Notes: generated from the sequence alone by a model not told the origin. DNA of 40,417 nt from Desulforudis sp. (GCA_003604975.1 QZIR01000063.1:1-40417); one strand, 5' to 3'; shown: positions 23,068-30,170, counted from the stretch's first letter. Translations and numbers: made by a program.

Positions 23068-25073
23068 GATATTCTGCTAACCTGCCTTTGGCCAGATGCT
23101 GCGGTCTTCAGCCACTCAAGATACGCATTGGCGACATCATCGAGTTCATCATCTACGATCTTGGTCTGAACAGTAAGTTCTTGACCTTGACGGACCCCAT
23201 TTACTATTCGTATCTGTGTAACACGCTGCTGCCTAAGTATAAGACTACCGTCAGGACCACGCATGTAAATGGTATTACCCCTTTTGTCATGACCGATCGA
23301 ATCAGCAATAGCCATAAATACCGGGTAATCCTTGGATGATTCTCCTGGTGCCTTCCGCCGTAGTAAGACCATGCTGGTTTGCGTGTCGTTCCCGGGCTGA
23401 AATAGGTCACGGTGCATATCAACAATGGCGATTATCTGTGCCTTTTGAAGTAGCCAATAGCGGAAGTATGCTAGCCCAGGGTTATTCAATAGACCATTTG
23501 GTATAACAATTGCCATTCTTCCCGTCCCTGGTTTAAGGAATTGAAGGCAGCGCTCAACGAAAAGAATCTCAGGGGGCATTGAAGGTTGGAAGAGCCTGTT
23601 TCCATCCCTGTCTAGGCGTATTTCCCAATTATCTGACGTCTGAACCCACTGGCAGGCTACGTCATACTGTTCTAGAATTAGAGGGTCGTCAATAACGATT
23701 TTTGAGCCAAACGGAGGGTTGGTAAAAAGAACGTCAATGGAGCCTAGCGAGAGGTTGGCTCTTACATCTGCTGACCAGCGGTGGGGATTCTCCAAAGAGT
23801 TGCACTGAAAGAGGTTGCCAGATCCATCGTTGTTCATCACCATGTTCATCTTTGCAGCCCTGACCAAATTCGGATTAAGGTCAAGGCCAAAGACCCGCTT
23901 GGAGAGATAGTCGTTACGCTTATGGTAGAGTTCTTCAAGTTCGAATCGTGTTGGCTTAGAAATGTCCGCCCATTTCTCCTGCTCGGCCTCTTCGATAACC
24001 CTAAGAACGTGGTTCATGGCTGTAACCAAAAACCCTCCAGTCCCCATTGCAGGATCTAGGACGCGCTCGTTGGGTTGTGGGTCAAGCATTTTAACTGCCA
24101 TTTGGCACGCATTTCTTGGGGTGAAGAACTCGCCACGGTCGCCCCTAAGGTTACTTCCAACAACTTCTTCGTAGGCTACACCTTTAACGTCAACTGGTGA
24201 ATTGAGAAGGGAATAATGTTGTAACTCGGAGACAACATAGGCCAAAACTCTGGGATTCATTTCGATCTCGTCGTTGGTTTTGAAGATAGTAGGATATTTG
24301 TTGACAACCAACTCCGCGAAGACTCTCTGCAACCTGTTTTTAACCCGGGATTGGCCGTTCATAGTAGTTCTTTCTGATTCTGATACGTAAAACTGCAGAC
24401 TTTCATTAGATGAACGCTCGTCTTCAATTTTGCAGAAAATCAACTTAAGAAGCTCCCAGAAAGCCTCCGGCTTCTGTAAGCCTTGATTCCCTGCAATGTA
24501 GTTGTGACACCTACGGAATGCAAATAGTAGATTGTCCCCTGTTGCAGCACGAAGCACGTCCCGAGTAGGTGCGTCAACTCTTTTGTTTCCCATCGCTGGG
24601 ATGTCGATAGCTTCATCATTGCGAAAAACTTTGCCATCAAATGCTCGGCGGAAGCAAGCCCTAAACTCGCCGTTGGTCCACATCCCATACTCGCAGTTTA
24701 GGCAAGCAGCCATGTAGGATTTGAGCTGTTCGATCCCTTCCCTTTTGTCCTCCGGGTTGGTGCCGTTTTTCTTCGTCTCTACGATTATGAAAGCGGTATC
24801 CTGGTCATGTTTTGCGTCCATAGGGAATACTGCCAAGTCGACACGGACCCGTTTAGAGCCCTGCTTGATCGGAAACTCAACCTCAATCTGCTTTGGATCG
24901 TATCCGTATTCCAATACCAAGCTCCGGGCAATATTTTGCCGCACGTACTCCTCAGGGGTGTCGTTCACTAGCTTGCCAGTGATAAAGTCGACGAGCTTCC
25001 CCTCGGGAATGGATTCTAAATTAACTAATGCATCTGCAACCCTAAACTTATCCGCCGCCGCCATTTTATCCAC
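23064..25073 (-). CDS. Nuclease-methyltransferase fusion of a BcgI-like (type IIB/IIG) system
   Basis: A 669-aa protein in two parts. The N-terminal 150 residues match the type I HsdR N-domain: EVEFPIKQGSKRVRVDLAVF (D about 78) and FIIVETKKNG (E-x-K about 97-99), a PD-(D/E)xK nuclease core. From about 300 it is an HsdM-type adenine-N6 methylase with the GDRGEFFTPRNACQMAV entry, VLDPAMGTGGFL (motif I, about 340) and LFTNPPFGSKI (NPPF, motif IV, about 451). One chain that cuts and methylates, with a separate specificity subunit, is the BcgI plan: such enzymes cut on both sides of their site. Plain HsdM with a nuclease-like N-terminus and a distant HsdR is the alternative. Confidence 0.8.
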   Translation of the reverse strand: MDKMAAADKFRVADALVNLESIPEGKLVDFITGKLVNDTPEEYVRQNIARSLVLEYGYDPKQIEVEFPIKQGSKRVRVDLAVFPMDAKHDQDTAFIIVETKKNGTNPEDKREGIEQLKSYMAACLNCEYGMWTNGEFRACFRRAFDGKVFRNDEAIDIPAMGNKRVDAPTRDVLRAATGDNLLFAFRRCHNYIAGNQGLQKPEAFWELLKLIFCKIEDERSSNESLQFYVSESERTTMNGQSRVKNRLQRVFAELVVNKYPTIFKTNDEIEMNPRVLAYVVSELQHYSLLNSPVDVKGVAYEEVVGSNLRGDRGEFFTPRNACQMAVKMLDPQPNERVLDPAMGTGGFLVTAMNHVLRVIEEAEQEKWADISKPTRFELEELYHKRNDYLSKRVFGLDLNPNLVRAAKMNMVMNNDGSGNLFQCNSLENPHRWSADVRANLSLGSIDVLFTNPPFGSKIVIDDPLILEQYDVACQWVQTSDNWEIRLDRDGNRLFQPSMPPEILFVERCLQFLKPGTGRMAIVIPNGLLNNPGLAYFRYWLLQKAQIIAIVDMHRDLFQPGNDTQTSMVLLRRKAPGESSKDYPVFMAIADSIGHDKRGNTIYMRGPDGSLILRQQRVTQIRIVNGVRQGQELTVQTKIVDDELDDVANAYLEWLKTAASGQRQVSRIS

Positions 25074-25151
25074 CTACTTAAACATTGCCGAAAACACACC
25101 ATGATGGCCAAGGCTGCTGAATGTATTCGGAATTGAACTCCTGATTCCTTC

Positions 25152-25549
25152 TTAAAGCTCTTCCAACAGAGTTAAAAATGTGTCCGGCACCTCGGTAGAG
25201 TACGTACCGGGTCCTAAACTTCGCCCGCGGATAACGCTCAATTGCTGATTTTCCCCGACAGATTTAGATTTGGTTGGTGCCGATTCCGGTTCATCCTCTG
25301 ATTTCAGTTCATGCCACTTCATCAGAAAGCCTTGGTGCATAAGTGCCGTCTCGGTGCCACACTGCTCACAATAGCGGGCATCTCCCGGGTTCTCCCGCAG
25401 TTATCGTTCTCACACCTATTGTAGAGGTAGAGGCCACACATTTTGCACCAGGCTGCGTGGTGCGAGAAATCCTTATTACCGCACGCCGGGCAGGCTACGA
25501 AGCGGCCGTCATCATCTGTTGGGACTGATATGTGCTTCAATAAATCCAC
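25152..25549 (-). pseudogene. Frameshifted zinc-ribbon protein, paralogue of the ImmA C-terminus
   Basis: Two minus-strand frames (25322-25549, then 25152-25340) form one protein. The first gives DDDGRFVACPACGNKDFS and CKMCGLYLYNRC; the continuation after the slip (around 25375-25395) reads GDARYCEQCGTETALMHQGF. This matches the zinc-ribbon tail of the ImmA gene next to it (DGNGRYICCPRCRNTAFS, CRVCGLYLYNDC, GDVRYCEYCGAKTPLLQMGF) over about 70 residues. So the tail has been copied as a stand-alone gene and then lost its frame. The final 50 residues are unrelated and hydrophilic. Confidence 0.75.
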
Positions 25550-25789
25550 CTTCTAAACAGATCCTGTCGTATACAAGCTATAATTATGGCATTCAACCAG
25601 CTCTCCCTCGCGGGAGGGCACCCACCGGGGGCCTTACTGGCCCCCGGACGTTCTTGCGGGATCAGAAACGGGACGAGGAAACACTGGAAGAAATTCTGAT
25701 GGTCCCGAACACACCTCACACGGGATGATATCTAGGTATGGCAAAGAGCCCTCAGTCAATATTTCACGTGAAATACCGGTATTGGGTTC
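25550..25789. other. Intergenic region with GC hairpins and a parS-like palindrome
   Basis: No gene is supported. CCCTCGCGGGAGGG (about 25606-25619) and a CGGGGGCC/GGCCCCCGG stem (about 25628-25649) are strong hairpins that may end transcription from the leftward ImmA gene. The palindrome at 25760-25775 is listed separately. Confidence 0.4.
25760..25775. promoter_or_regulatory. parS/Noc-like palindrome TATTTCACGTGAAATA
   Basis: A perfect 16-bp palindrome. It matches the ParB site parS (TGTTTCACGTGAAACA) at 14 of 16 positions and the Noc site (TATTTCCCGGGAAATA) at 14 of 16. The inner CACGTG is parS-like; the outer TATTT/AAATA is Noc-like. Whether host ParB or Noc binds it is unknown. Confidence 0.4.
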
Positions 25790-26761
25790 TCACGATCTGG
25801 CTCTATTCACCCGCCCAGCACTGCTGAGTAGACTGTCCATTTGCTTACAGTCATCTGCCGCCACCACTAGACGCCTCTTAGCCCCCTCATCCTGCGACGC
25901 TGTTGTCAGGAAGCCCATCTGAAGCAACGGTGTTTTCGCACCACAGTACTCACAGTACCGTACGTCTCCAAGATTGCGCTTGCCGCAACGGTCGCAGTCG
26001 TTATACAAGTACAGCCCGCACACTCTGCAGTGTCTTGCGTACGGTGAGAATGCTGTGTTCCTGCATCTTGGGCAACATATGTATCTGCCATTTCCGTCTG
26101 TGGCCATAGCGCTAGGTCGTCGTTCGCGCTCTTGTTCCCCGGCTAGAAACTGACGAAACTGGTTGCGCAATGCCGTGGACAGAGCACCTGGCTTGTACCG
26201 CCACAGACCCAACTCGCTAACCCGGTTTCGCGCTGCTTCGCCTGAGACGAGGCATATACGGGCTATGGCCGGCGCGGTTGTAACGCCCAGCGCCTTAATG
26301 ATCATCATCGGCATAAGCAACTCGGCAGCAAAAAGGTCCGCCTCGCGTTCTAAAACACGGTATTCCCGGGTGGTGAGGCCACCTCTGCAGAGGCACGTGG
26401 CCTCGAAGTCGGTCAGGTGGGAAAGAACGATGTGGCCGATTTCGTGGGCGAGTGTCCATCGTACACGATTTGCTCTGGCCGTTGCTTTATGCACGGTTAC
26501 GTAGGTACCCGTATCGCGAGTTCGCAGGGTCCGGGCGTCAGCGCGGGCGCGTATAAGATTGAGCGGATCCGGCCGTCCGTAAATCTGCTCTGCCCGGCTG
26601 CAAGTGTACAACAACCAATCATGGTGTTGCGCATACAGAGAAAACGGATTTACCGGCAGCTGGCGAGTATCTGACTCGATGATGAATTGCCGGGCGATTC
26701 TAATAGAGCGTTCCTTGCGCGGTATCGATGGCAGCTGTTGTGTTCTTCTAAATCGAGACAC
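25790..26761 (-). CDS. ImmA/IrrE-family metallopeptidase with zinc-ribbon tail
   Basis: A 323-aa protein. The peptidase domain (about 20-190) carries the zincin motif WTLAHEIGHIVLSHL (HEIGH about 104-108) and the downstream glutamate helix EREADLFAAELLMP. Residues about 220-290 are a double zinc ribbon (CPRCRN, CRVCGLYLYNDCDRCGK, CEYCGAK). In ICEBs1, ImmA cuts the repressor ImmR to release the element. Here several XRE proteins nearby are possible substrates, the closest being 27371-27736. The start is GTG 26761; the ribosome site overlaps it poorly, so a start slightly downstream is possible. The same zinc-ribbon tail recurs, broken, at 25152-25549. Confidence 0.88.
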   Translation of the reverse strand: MSRFRRTQQLPSIPRKERSIRIARQFIIESDTRQLPVNPFSLYAQHHDWLLYTCSRAEQIYGRPDPLNLIRARADARTLRTRDTGTYVTVHKATARANRVRWTLAHEIGHIVLSHLTDFEATCLCRGGLTTREYRVLEREADLFAAELLMPMMIIKALGVTTAPAIARICLVSGEAARNRVSELGLWRYKPGALSTALRNQFRQFLAGEQERERRPSAMATDGNGRYICCPRCRNTAFSPYARHCRVCGLYLYNDCDRCGKRNLGDVRYCEYCGAKTPLLQMGFLTTASQDEGAKRRLVVAADDCKQMDSLLSSAGRVNRARS

Positions 26762-26814
26762 CTCTTTTGCAACTGCAAATCAAACAAACATCGGAGTCGG
26801 GGTGGTTGTGCAGG

Positions 26815-27038
26815 CTAGTCCAGCAATCCAACGAACTCGGAGACGCTGAACCCAGCCAGGAAGATCAGGCTTCTCAGTGTTCCGCGCTTAACAGGGTTAT
26901 GTCTTTGGATGCTTAATGGCCAGCGGTTCGGATATCTCTCAAAATTATATGTGAGCCTGACTGCCGATCGGCCCGGTATCCAGCCCGGCCGAAGGCCCGA
27001 ACAATATCCTTTGCTGGCAACCAAGGTACCGGCGGCAT
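26815..27038 (-). pseudogene. Frameshifted hicA toxin gene
   Basis: HicA begins MPPVPWLPAKDIVRAFGRAGYRADRQ...GSHIILR, directly after the HicB sequence and in the same frame, then loses frame. The rest, YPNRWPLSIQRHNPVKRGTLRSLIFLAG, is in another frame ending at 26815. The slip is within AGAGATAT (about 26935), consistent with a two-base GA insertion. HicA is an mRNA-cutting toxin with a double-stranded-RNA-binding fold; the catalytic His of GSHIILR is present but the fold is interrupted. The toxin should be inactive. Confidence 0.8.
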
Positions 27039-27260
27039 TGATACCGCCACCTCTACGGTTGCGATAATGGTACCACCGTCCAAGGGGGTAGGCTCATCGT
27101 TGGCGGATAAAGATGCAAGAAACACAGCAATGGCATCACGGATATTGGCAAGTGCTTCTTCAATGGTGTCGCCTTCGGACACGCACCCTGGCAGGGATGG
27201 GACTGTAACAATATATCCGCCGTCTTCGGGATCAGGAGTAAGAACCACACTATACCTCAT
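26913..27260 (-). CDS. hicB: HicB-like antitoxin fused to a truncated HicA
   Basis: The first 74 residues are HicB: MRYSVVLTPDPEDGGYIVTVPSLPGC, VSEGDTIEEALANIRDAI. HicB normally stops at about ...VEVAV, where hicA starts; here the codon is a serine and the frame runs on into HicA for another 40 residues (to SHIILRDIRTAGH). The result is a 115-aa antitoxin-half-toxin fusion. The DNA-binding tail of longer HicB proteins is absent, as is usual for this short type. It could still neutralise a related HicA elsewhere. Confidence 0.8.
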   Translation of the reverse strand: MRYSVVLTPDPEDGGYIVTVPSLPGCVSEGDTIEEALANIRDAIAVFLASLSANDEPTPLDGGTIIATVEVAVSMPPVPWLPAKDIVRAFGRAGYRADRQSGSHIILRDIRTAGH

Positions 27261-27370
27261 TAAGGATCACTTCCCTTTTCCAGTATCGCTTTCTATGTCC
27301 GAGCAAAGGTGGAAACTGCCTCTTTGCCGGACACCACGGGAAAGCGCATACGAAAGACATCCAACATCCT

Positions 27371-27736
27371 CTATCCCGGCAGTTTGTTCCGTCGTTTCAA
27401 TTTCCGCTCATGATATTCAATTAAAGCGTCGAGTGCCTCGGCGATCTGTTCCGCGTTTTCCTCCGGCAGATCCTTGGCCCGCATAATGGAGTCAATGAGT
27501 TTAGTGGTTTTCTGAGGAACTGGTGCGCCAGGTTTTGGGTGGGGGTCATCAGTCAATCCCAGAACGTAGTCGGTTGATACGAGATAGATATCGGCAAATA
27601 GCCTTAATTGATCTTCATTCAATCTTCTTTCGCCTTTTTCAAGATCGTACAAATGCTGTACCGAAATATCTAGTTTTTCAGCGACTTCTGCCGCGCTAAA
27701 TGGACTGCGCTTGCGCAGCTCTCTTAACCTGTTCAT
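27371..27736 (-). CDS. XRE-family repressor, candidate ImmR-like switch protein
   Basis: A 121-aa protein from ATG 27736 (a TTG lies immediately before). The HTH is at residues 3-60: LRELRKRSPFSAAEVAEKLDISVQHLYDLEKGERRLNEDQLRLFADIYLVSTDYVLGL. A linker and a helical C-terminal half follow (about 75-115; EENAEQIAEALDALIEYHERKLKRRNK), which probably dimerises. The size and divergent layout match the ImmR-type repressor of ICEs. Four copies of a TAAGCAA-type site lie between it and the rightward gene at 27935. It is the best candidate for the ImmA target. Confidence 0.8.
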   Translation of the reverse strand: MNRLRELRKRSPFSAAEVAEKLDISVQHLYDLEKGERRLNEDQLRLFADIYLVSTDYVLGLTDDPHPKPGAPVPQKTTKLIDSIMRAKDLPEENAEQIAEALDALIEYHERKLKRRNKLPG

Positions 27737-27751
27737 CAAAGCCCATCCCTA

Positions 27752-27909
27752 TTACGCTATTTGCTTAATTTAGCTTACCCCATAACCGGACATAAAACAA
27801 TAAGCAAAGTGCCGAATCAGGGAGCAATCCTCTAAGCAAGTACGCTAATCCAGCCATAAAGCCAGCATTGTGCTGAAATCGGAGTTGCCGGCCCTCGGCA
27901 ACTTGCTTA
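27752..27909. promoter_or_regulatory. Operator cluster with TAAGCAA-type sites
   Basis: Four 16-bp sites of the form TAAGCAA(A/G)T(A/G/T)(C/G)(C)G.. lie between two divergent HTH genes: 27752-27767 (minus strand), 27801-27816 (plus), 27833-27848 (plus, TAAGCAAGTACGCTAA) and 27894-27909 (minus). They are close to palindromic (TAAGC/GCTAA ends). Two overlap the likely leftward promoter region and two the rightward one, as expected for mutual repression. Confidence 0.6.
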
Positions 27910-27934
27910 ACATGGACACAGGAGGTGGCCACCC

Positions 27935-28192
27935 TTGAATGCCGCTGTCATTATCAGATCATCTATCAAGCAGCGTATGCGAGAGTTGAATGTCTCAGTC
28001 AACGATTTATCTCGTGAAACCGGATACACGAAACAGCATATTTATGATCTCCTAGCGAGCAACCGCCGTTGGAACGAAACGACTCTCGACAAAGTCTGTG
28101 ATGTCCTGCGCCTTAAGCTTGTCCTTATTGACGAAATCACAAATAATCCGGTTGCCTCAAGCGGAGGTGAAGCCCATGGCATCGTTCGATGA
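27935..28192 (+). CDS. Small HTH regulator, divergent partner of the switch repressor
   Basis: An 85-aa protein starting at TTG 27935, six bases after GGAGGTGG. The ribosome site is inside a perfect GGTGGCCACC palindrome (27924-27933), which could limit translation. An HTH spans residues 8-60 (IKQRMRELNVSVNDLSRETGYTKQHIYDLLASNRRWNETTLDKVCDVLRLKLVLID). This resembles a Cro/Xis-type small regulator set against the 27371 repressor. It overlaps the next gene's start. Confidence 0.65.
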   Translation: MNAAVIIRSSIKQRMRELNVSVNDLSRETGYTKQHIYDLLASNRRWNETTLDKVCDVLRLKLVLIDEITNNPVASSGGEAHGIVR

Positions 28193-28382
28193 AGTCGCAG
28201 CCGCAACCGGCACCGATACCGAATTGATGCCTCGCTTTCCGTTTGCGCGGATGATAGAGCTAACAAAGCTAATCGACGAGTTAATGCAAGACCTACTTGC
28301 AGGCTGCGAAACCCCGGATGAGGCCCGGTACGTCGCAACATTGGTCAAAGGCGCCGTGGACACCTGGTGCCGGCAGCCATAG
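28176..28382 (+). CDS. Small hypothetical protein
   Basis: A 68-aa protein from ATG 28176 with GGAGGTG just upstream; the start is inside the last codons of the previous gene, so the two are coupled. It is helical and hydrophilic (PFARMIELTKLIDELMQDLLAGCETPDEARYVATLVKGAVDTW). No family is recognised. It could be an accessory of the HTH protein. Confidence 0.55.
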   Translation: MASFDEVAAATGTDTELMPRFPFARMIELTKLIDELMQDLLAGCETPDEARYVATLVKGAVDTWCRQP

Positions 28383-28402
28383 TGTAAGCGTACCACTACG
28401 AG

Positions 28403-28421
28403 TCTCGAAAAAACCGTCGAA
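28403..28421 (+). repeat. Short fragment of the cassette repeat
   Basis: TCTCGAAAAAACCGTCGAA resembles the TCCCGAAAAACCCGTCGAA that lies inside the two long cassette repeats at 30552 and 32753. It follows the rightward genes of the first HTH pair, the same relative place as in the other cassettes. It is short enough that chance is possible. Confidence 0.3.
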
Positions 28422-28442
28422 CGGTGCTCATAGGGCAATAGT

Positions 28443-28772
28443 TTACGACTTGTGTCTGTTTAATATATCCAGTAAATGCTGGACAGTTGTCAGCTCATCG
28501 GGATCCAAGTTCCGGGCACTTTCAAGTAGCCGGCGTAGATCCGGCGGCAAGGGGTCCTGGCCTGCACCGGCGGGCGCGAAGAAGTCGGCCAGGGTGATGC
28601 CCAGGGCAGAACAGATGCGGTCAATGGTGTTAATTGTAGGATTACTTTTATTCTTTTCCAGATCACTGATAAACGAAGGGGATACATCGGCGGCTTCGGC
28701 AAGCTGTCGACCAGACATCCCAGCACTCGTACGCAGTTCACGGATTCTGTCACCAATTATGGTGGAGTTCAA
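28443..28772 (-). CDS. XRE-family regulator (leftward member of pair 2)
   Basis: A 109-aa protein from TTG 28772, with GGAGGG at seven bases. The HTH is at residues 6-65 (IGDRIRELRTSAGMSGRQLAEAADVSPSFISDLEKNKSNPTINTIDRICSALGITLADFFAP). The C-terminal tail DPLPPDLRRLLESARNLDPDELTTVQHLLDILNR is shared, with changes, by the leftward XRE proteins at 29832 and 32047, so the three are paralogues. SinR/ClgR-like repressor is the general class. It faces the rightward XRE gene at 28970 across its own operator. Confidence 0.8.
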   Translation of the reverse strand: MNSTIIGDRIRELRTSAGMSGRQLAEAADVSPSFISDLEKNKSNPTINTIDRICSALGITLADFFAPAGAGQDPLPPDLRRLLESARNLDPDELTTVQHLLDILNRHKS

Positions 28773-28795
28773 GGGGAAACCCTCCAGAAGTCAAG

Positions 28796-28813
28796 TGTTC
28801 GACATATCGAACA
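28796..28813. promoter_or_regulatory. Operator palindrome TGTTCGACATATCGAACA with half-sites
   Basis: A perfect inverted repeat (seven-base arms, four-base spacer) just upstream of the leftward XRE start. Further half or near sites lie at about 28840-28846 (TTCGAT), 28901-28910 (TATCGAACGC) and 28924-28937 (TGTTCGATATATGG), the last upstream of the rightward XRE gene. The arrangement suggests that one or both XRE proteins repress both promoters. Confidence 0.6.
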
Positions 28814-28969
28814 GCGACTTGCCATCATCATAAGACAATATTCGATGGAAGGCAAAGATTTTCAACGGAAAAGTACTAATAAAGCCGGATAATTCACCTA
28901 TATCGAACGCATTGGGCCTTGTGGTGTTCGATATATGGTAATACAGTTTAAATAGGTGGTGTCAGCTTA

Positions 28970-29176
28970 ATGATACGAACCCGCCTGAAAGTGAAAGATG
29001 TAAGAACTGAAAAAGGGTTCTCACAACGCCAACTGGCACGCAAAAGCGGGGTCAGCCTTGGACACATCAGCGAACTGGAGAGTGGCAAGGCTAATCCCTC
29101 ATTACTGACTCTCGACAAGCTGGCTGCCGCTCTAGATGTAGAAGTCTTTGACTTGCTTGATAGAACGACCGATTAG
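28970..29176 (+). CDS. XRE-family regulator (rightward member of pair 2)
   Basis: A 68-aa protein that is nearly all HTH (RLKVKDVRTEKGFSQRQLARKSGVSLGHISELESGKANPSLLTLDKLAAALDVEVFDLLD). AGGTGG precedes ATG 28970. It has no C-terminal extension, unlike the rightward XRE proteins at 30333 and 32540. Forty-four bases after its stop is a 22-nt remnant of the hammerhead ribozyme found behind those two genes. Confidence 0.8.
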   Translation: MIRTRLKVKDVRTEKGFSQRQLARKSGVSLGHISELESGKANPSLLTLDKLAAALDVEVFDLLDRTTD

Positions 29177-29220
29177 GCGGCTAACGCTAGCACAAGTCAG
29201 TTTGGATACTATCATACCAC

Positions 29221-29242
29221 GGCGGGGGTTGCGGAAAACCAC
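29221..29242 (+). ncRNA. Hammerhead ribozyme remnant (3' part only)
   Basis: Twenty-two bases match 32883-32904 of the intact ribozyme with one change (the cleavage triplet GTC is GTT). They cover the 3' strand of stem III, the cleavage triplet and the 3' strand of stem I. The CUGAUGAG...GAAAC core that should precede it is missing, so it cannot cleave. It marks a former ribozyme behind the 28970 regulator. Confidence 0.5.
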
Positions 29243-29279
29243 TAAATATGATTAATCCGCTAAGGGAGGCTAGGAATAC

Positions 29280-29489
29280 ATGCCAGGCCTTACGCCTAAG
29301 GAAAAGCGAGTGATAGAGTTTCTGTCCCGATCAGGACCTTATCCCTCGTACCAGACGATCGCCGAGCAATGTAGTCTTTCGGCAGCGCAGGTGTGTACCA
29401 CTATCAGGGAATTGGTGAGAAAAGGCTGCCTGGAAGTCCAAACCGAGCGCCGAAAGGGGTTCGCTCCCAAGCAATTTACCGTTTTGTGA
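29280..29489 (+). CDS. Small winged-helix protein
   Basis: A 69-aa protein from ATG 29280 with GGGAGG upstream. It is a compact winged helix (LTPKEKRVIEFLSRSGPYPSYQTIAEQCSLSAAQVCTTIRELVRKGCLEVQTERRKGFAPKQF), of the HTH_36/LexA-like N-terminal kind. It probably binds DNA as a dimer. Its last codons overlap the end of the leftward zinc-ribbon gene by 14 bases. Confidence 0.7.
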   Translation: MPGLTPKEKRVIEFLSRSGPYPSYQTIAEQCSLSAAQVCTTIRELVRKGCLEVQTERRKGFAPKQFTVL

Positions 29490-29814
29490 AAGCAGTCCGA
29501 ATCGCAGTAAGCAGATCAGCTATCGAAAAGCCTTTTACCGTCACACCATCGGTCTCTTTTTGCAGTGTAATATCTTTTGACAGAGTGTCAGCAAGTTCAT
29601 CGGGCCACGAATCGCGAAACGTAAAGCTAACTAACGAAAGAAGATCGATGATTTCCTGGATATTTTTCGCTTCAGTGGTTGAGAGTATCTCATACGCCGA
29701 GGAATGAGCTTCCGAGTAGAACTCGCCACAGAAAGCACACCACCAGTCTTGTTCTGTGGGCCTCTGGCACATTGGGCATATGTCTGGGGTAGGGGGAAGC
29801 TGACGAGTGTTCAT
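29476..29814 (-). CDS. Small zinc-ribbon protein downstream of an XRE gene
   Basis: A 112-aa protein from ATG 29814 with an N-terminal zinc ribbon (CPMCQRPTEQDWWCAFCGEF) and a helical C-terminus (NIQEIIDLLSLVSFTFRD, DELADTLSKDITLQ). It lies 17 bases after the leftward XRE gene at 29832-30170, so it is probably co-transcribed with it. The equivalent place in the third pair is taken by a membrane protein, so these may be interchangeable partner genes. Confidence 0.65.
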   Translation of the reverse strand: MNTRQLPPTPDICPMCQRPTEQDWWCAFCGEFYSEAHSSAYEILSTTEAKNIQEIIDLLSLVSFTFRDSWPDELADTLSKDITLQKETDGVTVKGFSIADLLTAIRTAFTKR

Positions 29815-29831
29815 TGATAATCAACCTTCCA

Positions 29832-30170
29832 TTACCTTGGTAAATCATCACGTTTGCTTAATCCGTTAATGATTGTCTGGATTGCGGCCAGTTGATTGGG
29901 GGTGAGGTTCTTGGCCGATTCGAGCAATGTACGTAAGTCCGCCGGCAGGGGGTCGGCCCCTTGGCCCATTGGTGCGAAGAAATCTGCCAGGGTTATGCCC
30001 AAGGCAGTACAGAGCTTTTGCAGAACGCTCAAGCTCGCCTTGCGTTTACCGGACTCGATCTCGCTTACTGTCGATTGGGCGACTCCGGCCTTCTTCGCCA
30101 AAGCGTTGGCCGAAATGTCGGCAACTGCACGAACTTCTGTCAGTCGTTGTCCAATATTCAAGCGTCTCAC
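29832..30170 (-). CDS. XRE-family regulator (leftward member of pair 3)
   Basis: A 112-aa protein from GTG 30170 or, with AGGTGAG at better spacing, TTG 30161. The HTH (IGQRLTEVRAVADISANALAKKAGVAQSTVSEIESGKRKASLSVLQKLCTALGITLADFFAP) and tail (DPLPADLRTLLESAKNLTPNQLAAIQTIINGL) are paralogous to 28443 and 32047. It faces the 30333 gene across a large inverted repeat. It leads a two-gene transcript with the zinc-ribbon gene at 29476. Confidence 0.8.
   Translation of the reverse strand: MRRLNIGQRLTEVRAVADISANALAKKAGVAQSTVSEIESGKRKASLSVLQKLCTALGITLADFFAPMGQGADPLPADLRTLLESAKNLTPNQLAAIQTIINGLSKRDDLPR

Noticed and set aside
23025-25104. Plus-strand frames opposite the restriction-modification genes
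   Set aside because: The minus-strand genes have clear methylase and nuclease motifs; the plus frames have none.
28308-28340. Hammerhead-like GGATGAGGCCCGGTACGTCGCAAC
   Set aside because: It resembles the ribozyme core by eye, but has GCAAC in place of GAAAC and no flanking helices, and it is inside a gene.
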